Of a DNA stretch of 64,000 nucleotides, positions 20,658-32,202 are shown piece by piece (position 1 is the stretch's first letter; every line of letters begins with the position of its first letter). The stretch is taken from positions 25,748,001-25,812,000 of the forward strand of contig JAFFJZ010000002.1 in assembly GCA_018340375.1 (NCBI GenBank). The letters run 5' to 3'. The position numbers were made by a program, and so were the translations under genes. Source of the DNA: Gonatopus flavifemur (Eukaryota > Arthropoda > Insecta > Hymenoptera > Dryinidae). The notes under the pieces are model-generated. The model did no database searches. It saw nothing but the letters and a program-made list of their open reading frames with translations, and was not told the origin of the DNA.

Positions 20658-23600
20658 GATTCATGTAGAATAATTGGAAATATTGATGCACTTATGTACA
20701 CAAATTCAAAAGTTTTTCCCTCCCCCATCGATGTGATAAAGCGCATATTTTGCATTAGGATTCAAACCCAGTATTATATCATCTTAAAAATCAAATGAAC
20801 TGTAGTCTGAATTAATATTATTTGAAATCTTGAGTTGTATAAATTCAGGTAAAAGTTGAATCCATATCAAGTTGTACGTAATACTCGTCAGTGAAGTGTT
20901 ACATATTCTGATGTATTGTTTCTGAATGTGAAATGTGGTTAAACTTGTATCGAAAGACACGGTAGCCCCTGGGAGTCAAGTATCTGAAAAAATGAAAGTA
21001 ATCAACCATATCTCAATAAATGTATAATAATACTGGCCATTAGTTTTCATTAACCGCACCTCTTTTTATCGCACATATGTGATTCGTGACGTAACAGAAC
21101 TGCGAATTCTGTGTGGAATTGAAAAATACAACATGCAATCGAAATGTCACCTCTTCATTGGATAATATACGCTTCTAATTGATATACCGATGAATGAGAT
21201 CGATTGATAGTTAATAGATTTGTTTTTTTTTTAAAGTCAGTAATAATCAAAAGAGTATAATTGAACAATTCATTTACCATCCATTCTGCAATTCATAAAG
21301 GTTTCATCTCTAAACAAAAGTAAAGTAAAGCTAGATGAATTTACTTTTGAGATTCAAGAAGGAAGAAGGATATTACCCAATTCCACGTTCAAGGTTCTCA
21401 AAATTGTAGTCTAATTGATCTTTGTCTTAATCATTGTACTCAGAATTAGAGGGAAAACAGGAGAAGTTTGACGAGGATTGAAACTTTGGTTCCTGTAGGG
21501 AGCACAAGAGTGAGTCTCGCTATAAAGGATTATACGGGTGCCTTAACAGAAGTTCTCGATTTGGACGAGTTTTTTTTTCCTTCTCGAGAGTCGGGAGAAA
21601 TTCCTACTCTAATCTCTAGAGATTTCCGGAGAGGGACTGAATTTTTCAACTACAATGAGAATTTTTCTAAATAATTCATCCAGTGTTGAATTCTTTAAGA
21701 ACTTCCTCCTAGCGGATTCTGAAGGGGGAACTACATCTAAACGGATCTTTTGTCGCCTTGTCTTAATCCTACGTTCCACGCTTTCTAATTTGATTTTCAG
21801 AATCCCGATGTGTTCAGGGAATTCAGCTTCCACTAAAAAGAATGATAAAGTGATGATTAGTTGATGTATTTTTTTCGGAACTCAAATTACTTGGGTGTAG
21901 ATTCAAACTCAAATGGTGATTTCTTTTTACTTTTAACAAAGTTAGCAGAAGGAATGAAAGTTTATAATAATTGTATAAAAAGTTATCTCACTTAATTTTG
22001 AAAATGGATTTTTTCCCGATTTTTGACGAAAATTTCGCCAAGCATCCATCGATGGATTTCTTTTTAACGTTCAGAGCAAAGTTGTAGAACAGAGAGATCG
22101 AGTCTGAGTCTAAAGAAATAATGTATCATGGAGAAAATCTCTGGTAGACCCTGGAAAGGGAAAATCAACTACCGGAGGTTGATATAGGTTAACATTAGTG
22201 ATGAACGGTGTTGATAGAATCGATGCTTTTTTTTATAATATTTGTATTGAATTTCGATGAAGACTGTATAAAAATCAATCAAAACTCGACGATTCTTTTA
22301 TAGTGGAAAATCGATTCTCTTAAGAATCTGAAAAAAGATAGTAGGTTGTAAGGGGGATGATGATCATGATCGGTATGAGATGTTTTCTTTAGAATTTTTC
22401 TGTATTTCGGCTAATACCCCGACAAAAGACTTTTGAGGTCGAATGGAGGTTCATTGTACGTAAATTCCCGCTTATGGGATGTTCAATGGACCTTCAAACG
22501 TCCAGACGTTCAGTGCACCTTCACTCAACATTCCTTGAACCTGCGTATTCTCTTGGGGTGAGGATTCATCGATCTCAGGGTAGGGGTTTGTCCAACATGC
22601 GAGAATCTCCACTTGCTCGAACTTGAACTATCACATCCTTCTCCCTCTACTATTCTGTTTTAAGTGCAGTTTGATCTTTACGGATATTCTTTTCTTCTTC
22701 AACATATATATATATATATGAGTATATGAAGGCGAAGACTACGTTTTTTACATCACTTTTGCGACCGCAGCACAGTTCAAGTGTGTCATTGAAAGTTTAG
22801 ATATTAAATACAAAAGTCTCAACCAACTCGCTTATTTTACTGTGAGGAAGATTCACACAAAACCACATACGATTACTTTTCGGGCTTGATAACTTTTTGC
22901 GTCCTTCGAAATTCCAATTGATTAAAGTTCCTCAACTGAATCAATCGGAATGTTTTGAGTCGACAAAATTCATAAATATCTCATAACGTTATTATTATAT
23001 TGTAAAACATCAAGTTTTTATTATTCTTTTGAATAAATATTCAGAACTCATTTTTCATGAAGAATTTTTGATACGTTTATCGAATCTGAATTTTTCTGAC
23101 TGAGCTAAGACTTCAAATCCTGCATAAATACAGGCCTTCGGTTGAAATGAAGTTGAGTACCAAAAACAACGTTTCATATAAACGTGTGAAACAGGAAATA
23201 AGGGCAGAGATTATGAAGAAAAAGGGAGAAAATGAAAGAGAAGGAATCACATCTTCCGATTAAGTACCTGTCACTGTGTTTGCGGAGAAATAGAAAGGGG
23301 GCCATGGTACATTATTGTGTGTATACGAAAGAAAAAGGAAGATGCAGCTCGAATAATAGCACTTCGGTTTAAGTTTATGACATAATTACACAAGAAAGTT
23401 TCAAACACGATTATACACGTATCTCTGAGGGATAGAAGTAGTTCAGATCATGCATGTGTGTATCTAGTTTTTCTAAAAAACTTGTTCGACATATTTTAGT
23501 TTCAATTCAAACGTTCTTTGTGAATAGCAAACATTTATAATACCGCATGATTTGAGTGATCAAATTGTGAGTTGATTTTCTGATATGAAACAAGGTTCTT

Positions 23601-24463
23601 TTCATTTTCTAATTTCATTCGATAAAGATCAAGACTCGTATACAAGAAACATTCGCTCACTTCAGTAATATTGCCGACAATCAGTAACTTTATCTATAAC
23701 TCAAGGTGGTTCTGTTACGTTTTGAATGAATAAAATGTAGAATCAAATGAAAGTTGAGTAAATACATTTATTATGCAATTATTTATTACATGCAACTGTT
23801 CGAATAAATTTGATGATTTAATCATATGATAAGTCATTTAACTTGCATATTCAAAAAAATGCCAGTGTTTAATTTCTATACCCTCGGGAGGTTTGAAGAA
23901 ACCAATAATTAACGAAATTGTAAATCCTGTACTCACTTTTTAAACACTTGAAAGTTGATAAATATGTTCATAAAATGAGTAAACTGTTTTATTATGAAAC
24001 ACTGATTCCGAATTATTGACATATTAACACACTTTTGAGCGCTTGAGAAGTAATTACGATTTGAACACTCTAAATGCATTGGAATCGAATACTTAAATTT
24101 GCAGTGTATTTGTTGATTAATGGTAGTTCTCCATGCCAAGTGTATGGAAAAGAAAAAAACATGTTATCCATCACTTCTGCAGATAATCAACATTTAACTA
24201 ATTTCGCTAAATCCCAACCAATATTTTCACTCGGAGGAAGAAAATTTGCTAACGCAGCAAATCGAGGTATCACATATGCAAGGAGAGAATTAAATAGTAA
24301 TGATTCCGATGTTGAATTTTCAAAGAAGAATACATCGTGACGATTACGATGTGTCGTAGTGCTGACTATCTTGAAAACAACATGTGAAAAAATTCTGTAG
24401 AATTTCATGTTGAAATTTGGCTCTATGCAATATGTAAGGAATTTTGATATGATTCCCACCGAA
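20658..24463. other. Long stretch without recognisable genes
   Basis: Contains a (TA)n run at 22704-22719, a GTTCAATGGACC/AACGTCCAGACGTTC segment at about 22480-22510 related to the GAACGTTC repeats, and GC-moderate sequence at 21440-21870 with overlapping short ORFs on both strands that match nothing I know. I see no convincing exon. Confidence 0.4.
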
Positions 24464-24579
24464 ACATCCCAGCAAACACAACTGCGGGCGTTTCAAAGGG
24501 CCAGTAACGGCTCTTCAACGGCACTGCAGGATCATCAGTGGCCCATTGAAACGCCAGCAATCATTGTTTGTAGGGATGT
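24464..24579. mobile_element. Short MITE, ends ACATCCCWRCAAACA
   Basis: ACATCCCAGCAAACACAACT at the left pairs with TGATTGTTTG..GGGATGT-type right end. GGCGTTTCAAAGGGCCA pairs with TGGCCCATTGAAACGCC. Confidence 0.65.
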
Positions 24580-24857
24580 GTTTCTACATGCACTTTCTAT
24601 GGAATTTTTATAGAAATCCATCCATTTTGCATACAGCCAAATCTTGGCATGAGATTCCACAGAATTTTTTAACCTGGGATGTCAACATCGCAATGTTTAT
24701 TATTCAATTCTCCCCGTGTAGGATGGCGAATAATTTTGCTAACCTAGCTAAAAATTGGCTACCACAGTTCCCTGAGGTGCTGAGATAGCATTTTGATTGA
24801 ATAAAACAGCAAATTTTTCGCTAATCTAGCAAAATTTGTGGTATAATATATAGAGTA

Positions 24858-25960
24858 CACTGTAAAAAAATTTCACCGGAAAATTCCAGTACATGTACTG
24901 GAAGTCATTAACCTGTACATGTACCGGAAAATTTCAGCACATTTGTACTGCAAAAATTCAGTGCAAACGTTATGGAATTCCCGCATCAAAACTGGAAATT
25001 TTCTGAGCCTCGGTACTGGAATTTTTCAGTACACGAGCTGGACTTTTCCAGGACATGTACTGGAAAATTAATGCTGAAAATATCCGTGAAAATTGAAAAA
25101 AAATTGCTCACGCAAAGTGATTTTGCATGGTCCTTGTGTTCCAAGATGATTGAGAAACTTTCGATCGTTCATTTGGATGGACAGAAACTCATGTCTACCT
25201 AACAGGATTTGAACCCACACTTTTCTACCTGCCTACCAACTGAAACCTAAGACCTAACCGATGAGCTATAGCGCGACATGTTGGAAGGCCAGCTTGGGTT
25301 ACTACATATGCTTCATATCTAGAACACAAGAGGATAAGTCTTGGAAAAACCTCATATATCAATTTCATTGGCTACAATTACAATTGTTATTCAAAATCTC
25401 AATCAGGAAATTTTTAATATAAAGACTTGAAATTTTTCCTGCCAGAAATGACGAAGTCCAATAGAAGTGGAAAATTTCAGTGCAACAGTGATTAAATTCC
25501 GTTGCATAGCAACTGGAAAATTCCATCACACGACCTGAAAATTGCAGTTCAAAACCTGTATAATTCAATTGCATAGTAACTGGAAAATTCCATCACAAAA
25601 CCTGAGAATTGCAGTTAAAAACCTGTATAATTCCAGTATACCAACGATTAGGTTTTTTTTTCTAAATTCCAAATTTTTTCTCAAGTCCTTTCTGAGGGAA
25701 TATTTTTTTTTGGTGCACAAGAACTATAAAATTGTAGTACGAGCCGGTAAAATTTTCGCGAAATCATGGCAAAATTTCAGTACATCATCTCAAACTTGAA
25801 AATTCCAGTACAATGACTGAATTTTCAGTTATGCTTGGTAAATTTTCAGTAACGTAACAACAAAATCTCTGTACATGTACTGGAATATCCATATTCCAGT
25901 ACTAGCACTGGAAATTTCCAGTCCAGTTGCACAGTAAATTTCCAGTTTTTTTTTACAGTG
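24858..25960. mobile_element. 1.1-kb CACTGTAAAAA element made of CTGGAA/TTCCAG words
   Basis: TA|CACTGTAAAAAAATTTC at the left and TTTTTTTTACAGTG|TA at the right. The interior holds many ACTGGAAAATTCCAG and GTACATGTACTGG words, and a 67-bp tandem pair (25503-25566 and 25570-25633). It is unusually long for its group and contains a tRNA-like insertion. Confidence 0.75.
25196..25278 (-). repeat. tRNA-like sequence (SINE head or tRNA pseudogene)
   Basis: On the minus strand TAGCTCATCGGTTAG matches a Pol III A box and GGTTCAAATCC a B box. Their spacing is about 53 nt, longer than in a standard tRNA, and the middle contains a TTGGTAGGCAGGTAG stretch. It sits inside the 24858-25960 element. Confidence 0.5.
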
Positions 25961-26158
25961 TAGTGAACAAATTTTGCTGGAGGAACAAAAATTTTTTGCT
26001 GCTATAGCTAAAGAATCGCTGTCTCCGCTAACATGATTGCTGAGATAGCAAACAGATTACTATCACAGCGAAAAGTTTGCTGCTCCTGTAAGAGGTATCT
26101 AACAAAATTAGGTTTCACTGCCATCCGAGATTTTTTTTTCTTCGTGCAGATCCCTATC

Positions 26159-26267
26159 CAGAGTTGCCAGGTTAGGGGCATTTCTAAGGGAATGTGCAAA
26201 TGAATTGGCCCCATTGAATGGAACGACCAATGAAGAGCCCCTATTCCCTCCTGACCTGGCAACAGTG
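26159..26267. mobile_element. 109-bp hAT-like MITE with 8-bp duplication
   Basis: The ends CAGAGTTGCCAGGT and ACCTGGCAACAGTG are inverted and fit hAT termini. TCCCTATC (26151-26158) and TTCCTATC (26268-26275) flank it, seven of eight bases identical. No coding capacity. Confidence 0.8.
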
Positions 26268-26279
26268 TTCCTATCGCTT

Positions 26280-26400
26280 TGCAAGATATCTAAGAGATAC
26301 CTTATGCAACGTGCAGGGATTTGATATTTTACAGATATCTCAAGAAAATTCGGAGAAATGTTAAAGAGAGATATCTAAAAGAAATTTCATGATGGTGCAA
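26280..26400. repeat. AAGATATCTT-word repeat, partial
   Basis: CAAGATATCTAAGAGATACC, CTTATGCAACG, ACAGATATCTC and GAGATATCTAAAAG. Same markers as the other copies of the family. Confidence 0.5.
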
Positions 26401-26668
26401 AAGATACATTTTGCATATTATGAAGTACCTTTCAGAATGTTACTTTGTTTGTGACAAAGAAGGCTTATTAATTATAAACAAACCATCTTCAGGTCAAATG
26501 GGATTTGTTGATAGTTAACAAACCTTTTATTCAATTCAAATCAATTTGGCATAATTTTTTTTCAGTGTATCAGAGAATTCCTCAGAACCGTTAATTTGGA
26601 TGTAAGGTAAATCCAATACGAATTCAATCCACCAAAATTTTTCTATAAACATTCTCTCCTAATCCGTA

Positions 26669-26997
26669 CACGGAGGAAAAAGAAACTGTGACAGCGGAAT
26701 CCAATTTTGCTAGGTCCCTATTGCTGGAGCAGCGAATTCTTTACTATGAACAACAAAGCAACAATGATACTGAGGTTTGGCAACAAAAGATGTTTGCTCC
26801 TCCAGCAAATTTCCGTATTATATATAGAATAGTAAACAGGTTGCTTGGGAAATCAACATTTTCCGCTACAACAGCTAAAAAGTCACTGTCACAGCTAAGA
26901 GGACTACTGTGATAGCGAATCGATTGCTGTCACAGCAAAAAAATGCTGCTCCAGCACAATCAGATTTCGCTCTCGCAGCGAATTTTTTTTCCATTCA
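26669..26997. mobile_element. GCTGTGACAGC-word element, TIR CACGGAGGAAAAA
   Basis: TA|CACGGAGGAAAAAG at the left, TTTTTTTTCCATTCA at the right. The interior contains GACAGCGGAATCC, GCTGGAGCAGCGAATTC, GCTACAACAGC, CACTGTCACAGC, GATAGCGAATCG and GCTGTCACAGCAAAA. The same words appear at 24714-26146, 32040-32200, 33560-33650 and 54820-54920. Confidence 0.6.
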
Positions 26998-26999
26998 CT

Positions 27000-28998
27000 T
27001 ATAAATTCTTTGCAAGTTGAATACAACGTATCATTATCGCAAATTTATAACATAAATTATTAAAATCATATCAGATTGTGCGTTTGAAAAGAATTTTCAT
27101 TGCAAAAAAATTCCTTCTGTAAATTCAGAAAATGTGACCGTAATTCTCTACAGTCTTGAATTTTCAGGGAAATTTCGCTGAATTTTAAGACACTCGATTG
27201 AGCTTTAAAAATACACTCATACGCTTCAAAAATTTATGTGTAAATTCAGAAAAAAAATCAAGTATTGTTATACGCGATAATTCAATTTCAACAAATCTAT
27301 CTCGTGAATGGATGCATGATCCCGTGAAGATACGTTTAATATCTGTCAATCGATATTGCAGGTCTATGACCTATTCTCTCCCATCACTGACAGTTCCACG
27401 ATCCAATGAAATAATCACAAGATGAATAAAAATCCTCAAACCAAGATCAAGTGAGATACTGAAACACTTTCGCTCGTTACGAACGTGATCGATCAACTCA
27501 ACGCATCGATAGCCTGACGCATTCCAGTATATCAAACAATCGCAACTTTTCGGCATTCTGGAAATGTTCTGAAGTATCACAATAAAAATCACAGTATAGG
27601 GTAAAATTTTCAAAGTGTACTCCAAAAAAATGGTTGTTACGTTGTTAATAACTACGGTGTAACTATGTCCAATTGTAACCCTAAAGCCATGAAAAGACCC
27701 ATTAAGAATTGAAATCGTGATACAGCTTGGGGAATAACTTCAAACCCAGTAATTATTTGCAATTAATGATCCCCTCTAAAAGCAAAGATGTGGATTGTAA
27801 ATACCACAGTTCTCAGTTCAATTGAACAATGATCTCCCAAAAATCAAAATTGGAACAAGGTGTTCTGAAAATAGGAAACTCCATTCGCAAAATGTTGAAG
27901 AGAATTTCTACTCATGAAGAGTATAATCCGGTCATCATGAACAGTCATTTTTGAAGCATATCCATGTAACGAGGTAATACATTCAATGAATTGACATAAT
28001 CCTAATTCTGCTTTATCCGCGTTTGATTGGTGTCTGGCAACTATTCGGTTATGAATTAACTTGATTTATGACTTCATTTCCCTTCCCCTCTATAATGAAG
28101 ACCTATGCTAAATTTGACTCCAACATCCGATGTAAAAGCTTATATCGAGGACGCATCCTTCGGTTCCTGACAACAGAATGACTGTTCAAAAATCGCACGT
28201 TGATGTGGATTAACCACATACAGATAATATTGATATATGTAAATGCATTTTTCTGAGCAGAATTATTAATCTGTTACACTTGCGGAACAGTGGACGGAAA
28301 GATAGACCGATCTCGAATTCTTGGGAACGCAGGATACGAATTTGAATTGAAAAATGCCGAAGTGAATCTTTCGTATCAATCGATTCACATTCGTTATATT
28401 ATTCATGTATTCATGAAATCTCGCCCTGTTGAAGTCACGAAGCGAAACAATCATTGGTCAATAAGCATGAAATTTATCACATCAGAGGAAGCTACTAATT
28501 GATTCATTTATGTGTAGTTATCGGCGAATTGATGAAATCTTTGTAATTGGAAACCTCATCATGTTTTGGCTACAAAGTAGCACATGATCAAATAACATTC
28601 ATTCATCATGAAATTCGGTCCAAGAGATGACTGTGAAATGAAGTGGTTTTACTCAATTGCTCTCATAGTAAGTTGATTTCCAATAACTTTCATCACAACT
28701 CTTTTCTCATCATGAATTGCTGTTTCTCCGTATATGAAGTAGCACTATTCTGATACTACTTATCCATTTCCTTTCTTTGAATTTCTGATATTTTTAATGA
28801 AAATACGCAAAATTTCTCCGCATGTGAAGATTCGAGATGCTTCCTATAAAATTCTATATTGTTTGTTATTAATTTAACATAACTGCTCACATAAATTTTG
28901 TAGGTTTATTTTGTTACCGAAGTAAATGGGAGTAGTGTTGCTGTGAAGTGACTATGATAACAATGTAAATTCAACAAGACTGTATAGTAAATTATACA
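27000..28998. other. Spacer
   Basis: No exon, RNA or transposon end recognised. The two small ORFs at 28266-28502 overlap on opposite strands and have no known motif. Confidence 0.4.
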
Positions 28999-29155
28999 CA
29001 CTGAAAGAAGAGCAATTTGGAGGTTCAATAAATAGTATTATATTTGATTGATAAATCTGAATATTACTGAACTTTCAGCAATGTTTCATGAAATTTCGAG
29101 AAACATTACTGAAATTTCGTTTTACATTACTCACTGCTCTACAATTGTTATTATA

Positions 29156-29528
29156 CAAGGCGTCCCATTTGAAACAGGATAGCTGAATAACTCTTCAGGG
29201 AATGGAGGGGGAAAAAAATTGTTCAGATAAAAGTTGTAGGGTTCGAAGGGGGCCATAAGATGGTGACCTTGAATTTGACCTTGAGGTCAATTTTGAGCAT
29301 AATTGATGGTCAAAGTATGTTTTTTCAAATGGAAAACCCTACGTTCGATCTTAGAAATGGAAAGAGCGGAAAATTTTACGTCCGAATATGTTAACATATC
29401 AGGTCATTTAGAGGTCATTTGAAGGTCAAAAAACCATTTTCTATGGATTTTCACGGAAAAGCCTCAAACGAGTTGTTTCTCTGACCAAAGTTATCAAAGT
29501 TAAAGTGAAACCCCACGTTTCGACCTTG
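29156..29528. repeat. Left terminal inverted repeat with AGGTCA cluster
   Basis: Six AGGTCA/TGACCT half-sites: TGACCT at 29264 and 29276, AGGTCA at 29284, 29401, 29412 and 29423. The last three are in direct orientation at exact 11-bp spacing. Confidence 0.9.
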
Positions 29529-29639
29529 AGAACGATAATGAATGCCAAATTTGAAACAATAATTAAAAAATTATTTATTTTTCCAGTTCGTCGTTTTATA
29601 ATTACAGATGGCACAAATCCGTTGACGGGTAAGACACAC

Positions 29640-30700
29640 TCATTGCAGGAGATGTTCGAATTGACTGCCATTTACTTCAATACATAACTCCAGCCGGCGT
29701 CGAAAGTTTCCAAGAACAGACTGAAAAACTTCTGCACGAATATTCGCAATTGCGTATCTGATGCGTTGTTGTAGATCCACAGGTGTTGTTGGTCGGTTGG
29801 TATAAACGACATTTTTTACGTAATCCCACAAATAAAAATCTAGAGGGGTGAGATCAGGAGTCTTGCCGGCCACAGTACAAATCCACCTCGACCAATCCAA
29901 CGATTGGGGAAAAGGATATTTAGATAATCCCTCACACATCGAGCAAAGTGTGGTGGTGCACCGTCTTGCTGATACCACATCCTCTGCCTAGTTGCTAATG
30001 TCACATCTTCCATGAGAACTGGTAATTCATTCTGTAAAAACTGTAGATAATTAGGACCGTTAACAGTTCCATCAAAACAATACGGCCCAATAACTTGATT
30101 GTCTAGAATTCCACACCAAACATTTATACTCCACCGATGCTGATGATCAACTTGTTGAGTCCAGTGCGGGTTTTGCGCTGACCAATAGTGGCTATTGTGA
30201 CGATTCAACAAGCCAGTACTTTGAAACGTTGATTCATCACTGAAAAGAACATATCGAAAGAAATCGGGCGCTTCGTTCAACCTCTGTAAAGCCCAATGGC
30301 AAAAGTTAACCCGATTCTGCATATCTTGTTGAGATAATTCGTGGGTCAGTGTGATGTGGTACGGATGATATTGAGCAGCTTCTAGAATTCTGTGTGCCGT
30401 ACTGCGTGGAATACCCAAATCGCGTTCAATATCACGTAAACTAACATGAGGATTCATGTGTATTATTGCTAAAACAGCAACGCATCGAGGGTCGTTAAAG
30501 TTGAAACCTTGATTGTTTCGGCGTTGACCAATCTTTCCTTGTCGACAATTTCTTTCAACTTGGCGAATGACTTCTGGAGAAGGATGATGCTGCCGATCTC
30601 CAAACCGCTCTCTGTACAATCGTGACGCTCTTTGATACACTCCGCGACACTCACCCAAGATCATTAAAATATCAACACATTCGTTAGGTGAATAAACCAT
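29640..30700 (-). pseudogene. Transposase (DUF4817 + helix-turn-helix + DDE_3), one frameshift
   Basis: It starts at ATG 30700. Residues 1-50 (MVYSPNECVDILMILGECRG..) match the DUF4817 N-terminal domain of insect transposases. Residues 86-108 (VSLRDIERDLGIPRSTAHRI) are a helix-turn-helix. The first catalytic Asp is D155 in FSDEST, the second D246 in QQDGAPPH. The frame then breaks at about 29861-29863, where one base is missing or two are extra; the original frame ends at 29840. The other frame continues with TPDLTPLDFYLWDYVKN, which carries the third Asp, 41 residues after D246 (DD41D spacing), and ends at 29640. Full length would be about 352 residues. This copy cannot make an intact enzyme but is otherwise well preserved. 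Confidence 0.92.
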
Positions 30701-30804
30701 TTTGAACCCGCACTTACACCGTAAACGATGAAAACTTCTTAATGATCATTTTCGTACTGATATGAAGAATAAACTCTGAAGGTTAGTTCTGTTTACTTTC
30801 AATT

Positions 30805-31177
30805 CAAGGTCGAAACGTGGGGTTTCACTTTAACCATAATAACTTTGGTCAGAGAAACAACTCGTTTGAGGCTTTTCCGTGAAAATCCATAGAAAATGGT
30901 TTTTTGACCTTCAAATGACCTCTAAATGACCTGATATGTTAACATATTCGGACGTAAAATTTTCCGCTCTTTCCATTTCTAAGATCGAACGTAGGGTTTT
31001 CCATTTGAAAAAACATACTTTGACCATCAATTATGCTCAAAATTGACCTCAAGGTCAAATTCAAGGTCACCACCTTATGGCCCCCTTCGAACCCTACAAC
31101 TTTTATCTGAACAATTTTTTTCCCCCTCCATTCCCTGAAGAGTTATTCAGCTGTCCTGTTTCAAATGGGACGCCCTG
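30805..31177. repeat. Right terminal inverted repeat with AGGTCA cluster
   Basis: Mirror image of the left repeat. TGACCT at 30905, 30916 and 30927 (11-bp spacing) and 31044; AGGTCA at 31052 and 31064, the last two each within TCAAGGTCA. Confidence 0.9.
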
Positions 31178-31566
31178 TATAATACAATATTCACGATCAA
31201 ATTCGCTGTGTATCATTCAATTACTAAACGTTCAGGAATTGAGTGACATGCAGCGAATTTGGTCGTGAATATTGTATTATATAATAACAATTGTAGAACA
31301 CTGAGTAATGTAAAGCAAAATTGCAGTAATGTTTCTCGAAATTTCATGAAACATCGCTGATAGTTCAGTAATATTCAGATTTATCAATCAAATATAATAC
31401 TATTTACTGAACCTCCAAATTGCTCTTCTCTCAGTGCATAAGATCCACGCTGTAATTGTTACCTCAATTTTCACGTAATTTTTACATGGGCATCTTTTTC
31501 CGTGTAGATTCATGAATTTTTCTGAAGGTGTTTTCGGAATTCTGCAGAATTTTCAACTCTCTTTGG

Positions 31567-31737
31567 CAAACTGAGGAAACCCTTTAGTTATAGTAATTGA
31601 AAATGACATCAAGTAGAAAATTGAAGTTGCCTGAACTAAAATATTGTTTGCTGCAACAAGAATTTCCTCATTACTAATATTTAATTCAAGCAATTCAATT
31701 TTTAATCACGACAACTAAATAGTTTTTTCAGTGCAGA
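31567..31737. repeat. Old MITE-like repeat
   Basis: CTGAGGAAACCCTTTAG at the left and AGTTTTTTCAGTG at the right. The segment ATAGTAATTG..GACATCAAGTAGA resembles 20190-20235. Confidence 0.45.
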
Positions 31738-32202
31738 TTCTTCAATATCTGAATTGGCAACATTGGATCATCTGCGGAAGGGAGAAATGTTCAAAATTAT
31801 CTATAATTTGTATTCAATTTGTCCATATTAGGGGTGTGCGAGTAGTGATTTTTTCGAGTCGAGTCAAGTAATTGAAGTTTCGAGTCGATTTTAAATTTAG
31901 AAAAATATATATATGTATCATTTGTATATTTGTATATGTTTTATATCAATAACTAGTTTGCATCACTCGATTTCCCCCTTTTGGAACTTTAAACATGTTT
32001 TTTTCGAAATCATGTTTTTTAACCTGGTTGATAGCATAACTCAATCAAATTTTGTCCCATCGACTTGATTGGATTTTCTTCAAAGAACGCATCACTATCG
32101 CAGCATCGTACAGGTATTTGCTAACAAAATTGATATTTGGATAGCTAAAAATCAGTTATGGGAGCTGTTCTTCAGCTGTGGCAAACAAAGTTATTGCTAT
32201 AA
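31738..32202. other. hAT-like end and AGCTAAAA-word sequence
   Basis: AGGGGTGTGCGAGTAGTG at about 31835 followed by CGAGTCGAGTCAAG resembles a hAT-like terminus without a visible partner. 32040-32200 belongs to the GCTGTGACAGC/AGCTAAAA repeat, continued at 33553-33655. Confidence 0.4.

Larger units (their letters stand above)
24714..26146. mobile_element. GCTGTGATAGC-word element, host of a nested element
   Basis: Left part 24714-24857 (GGATGGCGAATAATTTTGCTA, AGCTAAAAATTGGCTACC, GAGATAGC) and right part 25961-26146 (TTTTGCTGCTATAGCTAAAG, GCTGAGATAGCAAACAG, CACTGCCATCC) share words and an inverted GGATGGC end. Between them lies the younger insertion 24858-25960. Confidence 0.55.
29156..31177 (-). 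mobile_element. DUF4817/DDE_3 mariner-like transposon, 2.0 kb, long TIRs
   Basis: TIRs of about 373 bp at 29156-29528 and 30805-31177, starting CARGGCGTCCCATTTG, nearly identical by eye (roughly seven differences). TA flanks both ends (29154-29155, 31178-31179). It encodes one transposase on the minus strand, broken by a single frameshift. Similar lone ends (CAGGGTGTC, CAGGGTGTTT) occur at 5080 and 37555, so relatives have been active in this genome. Confidence 0.95.
28999..31436. mobile_element. Palindromic CACTG MITE interrupted by a mariner-like element
   Basis: The left arm 28999-29155 starts CACTGAAAGAAGAGCAATTT. It is the mirror of the right arm, which ends AAATTGCTCTTCTCTCAGTG (to 31436). 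Both arms contain TCAATAAATAGTATTATATT and the ATTTCATGAAACAT block. CA flanks both ends. The palindrome centre is at 31178-31280; the younger element 29156-31177 sits in its left arm. Confidence 0.85.

Noticed and set aside
25196..25278. Functional tRNA gene on the minus strand
   Set aside because: The distance between A and B boxes is too long for a standard tRNA and the sequence lies inside a transposable element.
30469..30654. 61-codon minus-strand ORF
   Set aside because: Out-of-frame shadow inside the transposase gene.
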